From NCBI RefSeq assembly GCF_013376045.1, contig NZ_JABMJG010000004.1:558001-622000 (forward strand): a DNA stretch of 64,000 nucleotides, read 5' to 3'. The position numbers were made by a program, and so were the translations under genes. The DNA comes from Variovorax sp. SG517. Lineage in GTDB: Bacteria > Pseudomonadota > Gammaproteobacteria > Burkholderiales > Burkholderiaceae_C. Of this stretch, positions 63,324 through 64,000 are shown in pieces. Under the pieces are notes generated by a model. That model ran no database searches. It was not told the origin of the DNA and was given only the letters and a program-made list of their open reading frames with translations. Every line of letters begins with the position of its first letter. Position 1 is the first letter of the stretch.

Positions 63324-64000
63324 CCCCTGGCCGCCAACACCGTCCCCCGGCTCTCTCCAAACCCGATGCGCGCATGCCCCGGCTTCTCGCACCAGCCGCG
63401 CAGCAGCACCGCGTCGCCGTCTTCCATGAAGCCGCGCTGCTCGCCGTTGGCCAGCTTCACCGGGCTTTGCCCCGCGCGCGTCAGCTCGATGATCGCGCCG
63501 GCTTCGCCCTCGCCGGGGCCGGAGATCGTGCCGCTGCCGAACAGGTCGCCCGGGTTCAGGCTGCAGCCGCCCACGGTGTGGTGCGCCACCATCTGCGCGA
63601 CGGTCCAGTACTGGTGCCGGAAGCTGGTCGATGAAAGCCGCGACGCTCCGGTCTTTTCCTTGCGGGCTTTCTCGCTTTCGAGCCAGACCTCCAGCCGGAT
63701 GTCGATCGCGCCGCTCTCGCGGTTCGCTGCATGCTCCAGGTAAGGCAGCGGCTGGGGCTCGTTCGACGGGCGCGTCCATGCCTGCCGGTAGGGCGCGAGC
63801 GCTTCCATCGTCACGATCCACGGCGAGATCGTAGTCGCGAAGTTTTTCGCGAGGAAAGGCCCGAGCGGCGCCATTTCCCAGAACTGGATGTCGCGCGCCG
63901 ACCAGTCGTTGAGCAGGCAAATGCCGAAGATGTGTTCTTCCGCGCGTTCGAGCGGAATCGCATCGCCCTGCGCGTTGCCCTTGCCGATCCACACGCCGAG
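63320..64000 (-). CDS. fahA: Fumarylacetoacetase (partial, C-terminal part)
   Basis: The frame is open to the window edge, so the N-terminus is missing; 226 residues remain. Signature parts are LLNDWSARDIQFWEMAPLGPFLAKNF, split around the FAH catalytic core, ISPWIVTMEAL, and GGCSLNPGDLFGSGTISGP with the metal/loop Asp and Gly residues. It hydrolyses fumarylacetoacetate to fumarate and acetoacetate in the homogentisate branch of tyrosine breakdown. The partner gene hmgA, if linked, would lie beyond 64000. Confidence 0.93.
   Translation of the reverse strand, partial: LGVWIGKGNAQGDAIPLERAEEHIFGICLLNDWSARDIQFWEMAPLGPFLAKNFATTISPWIVTMEALAPYRQAWTRPSNEPQPLPYLEHAANRESGAIDIRLEVWLESEKARKEKTGASRLSSTSFRHQYWTVAQMVAHHTVGGCSLNPGDLFGSGTISGPGEGEAGAIIELTRAGQSPVKLANGEQRGFMEDGDAVLLRGWCEKPGHARIGFGESRGTVLAARG

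Overview
The window looks like a chromosomal segment of a high-GC betaproteobacterium of the Comamonadaceae, most like Variovorax. I infer this from protein flavour, dense intergenic palindromic repeats, and the mix of Bug/TctC-type, Liv-type and CoA-dependent aromatic catabolism genes. No phage, transposase or CRISPR array was seen.

Layout. 1-5.0 kb: a Liv-type ABC operon with a fused LivH-LivM permease cut by the window edge, an OsmC gene embedded in it, LivG, LivF and a glyoxalase-like protein. 5.1-13.9 kb: single regulators and enzymes (HxlR/RibD-like pair, RcnB-like protein, CysB-type regulator, TetR with a 37-aa membrane peptide and a hydrolase, fatty acid desaturase, Bug protein, multi-rhodanese). 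13.9-15.8 kb: minCDE. 16.0-19.3 kb: uracil/xanthine permease, thioesterase, AsmA-like protein. 19.3-24.1 kb: TctA/TctB-like permease, degradative HMG-CoA reductase and a divergent MocR regulator. 24.1-29.98 kb: enoyl-CoA hydratase/PaaX pair, then amidohydrolase-GAF-MFS with a divergent LysR. 30.0-36.1 kb: feruloyl-CoA synthase-like ligase, hydroxyacyl-CoA dehydrogenase, orphan binding protein, BKACE enzyme and Crp/Fnr regulator. 36.2-40.6 kb: flavin monooxygenase with its probable sigma-54 activator. 40.8-42.6 kb: tannase-family lipoprotein.

42.7-59.3 kb is the main catabolic locus: the aerobic benzoyl-CoA (box) pathway. One arm reads left from 52.8 kb: DUF4863 protein, boxD, benzoate-CoA ligase, hydrolase, livKHMGF and an AraC gene, mostly joined by 4-bp overlaps. 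The other arm reads right: boxR, boxC, boxB, boxA and a MaoC-like gene. Benzoate would be imported by the ABC system, activated to benzoyl-CoA, epoxidised by BoxAB, ring-opened by BoxC and oxidised by BoxD. TGCA-rich stretches overlap good promoters on both arms and are the expected BoxR targets.

59.4-64 kb: a Gly/Ala-rich exported protein, an Rrf2 regulator with a thioredoxin-reductase-like flavoprotein, tRNA-Gly(GCC), a DRB0094-type RNA ligase, a small transcription unit with a clear promoter and terminator around a 46-codon ORF, and the end of a fumarylacetoacetase gene.

The least explained items are a 255-bp nested inverted-repeat element present twice in opposite orientation, the small unit beside the RNA ligase, and several matched operator sets (TCGCAC-N4-GTGCGA; TGTCGCA). 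All calls come from reading the sequence by eye; no database search was run.
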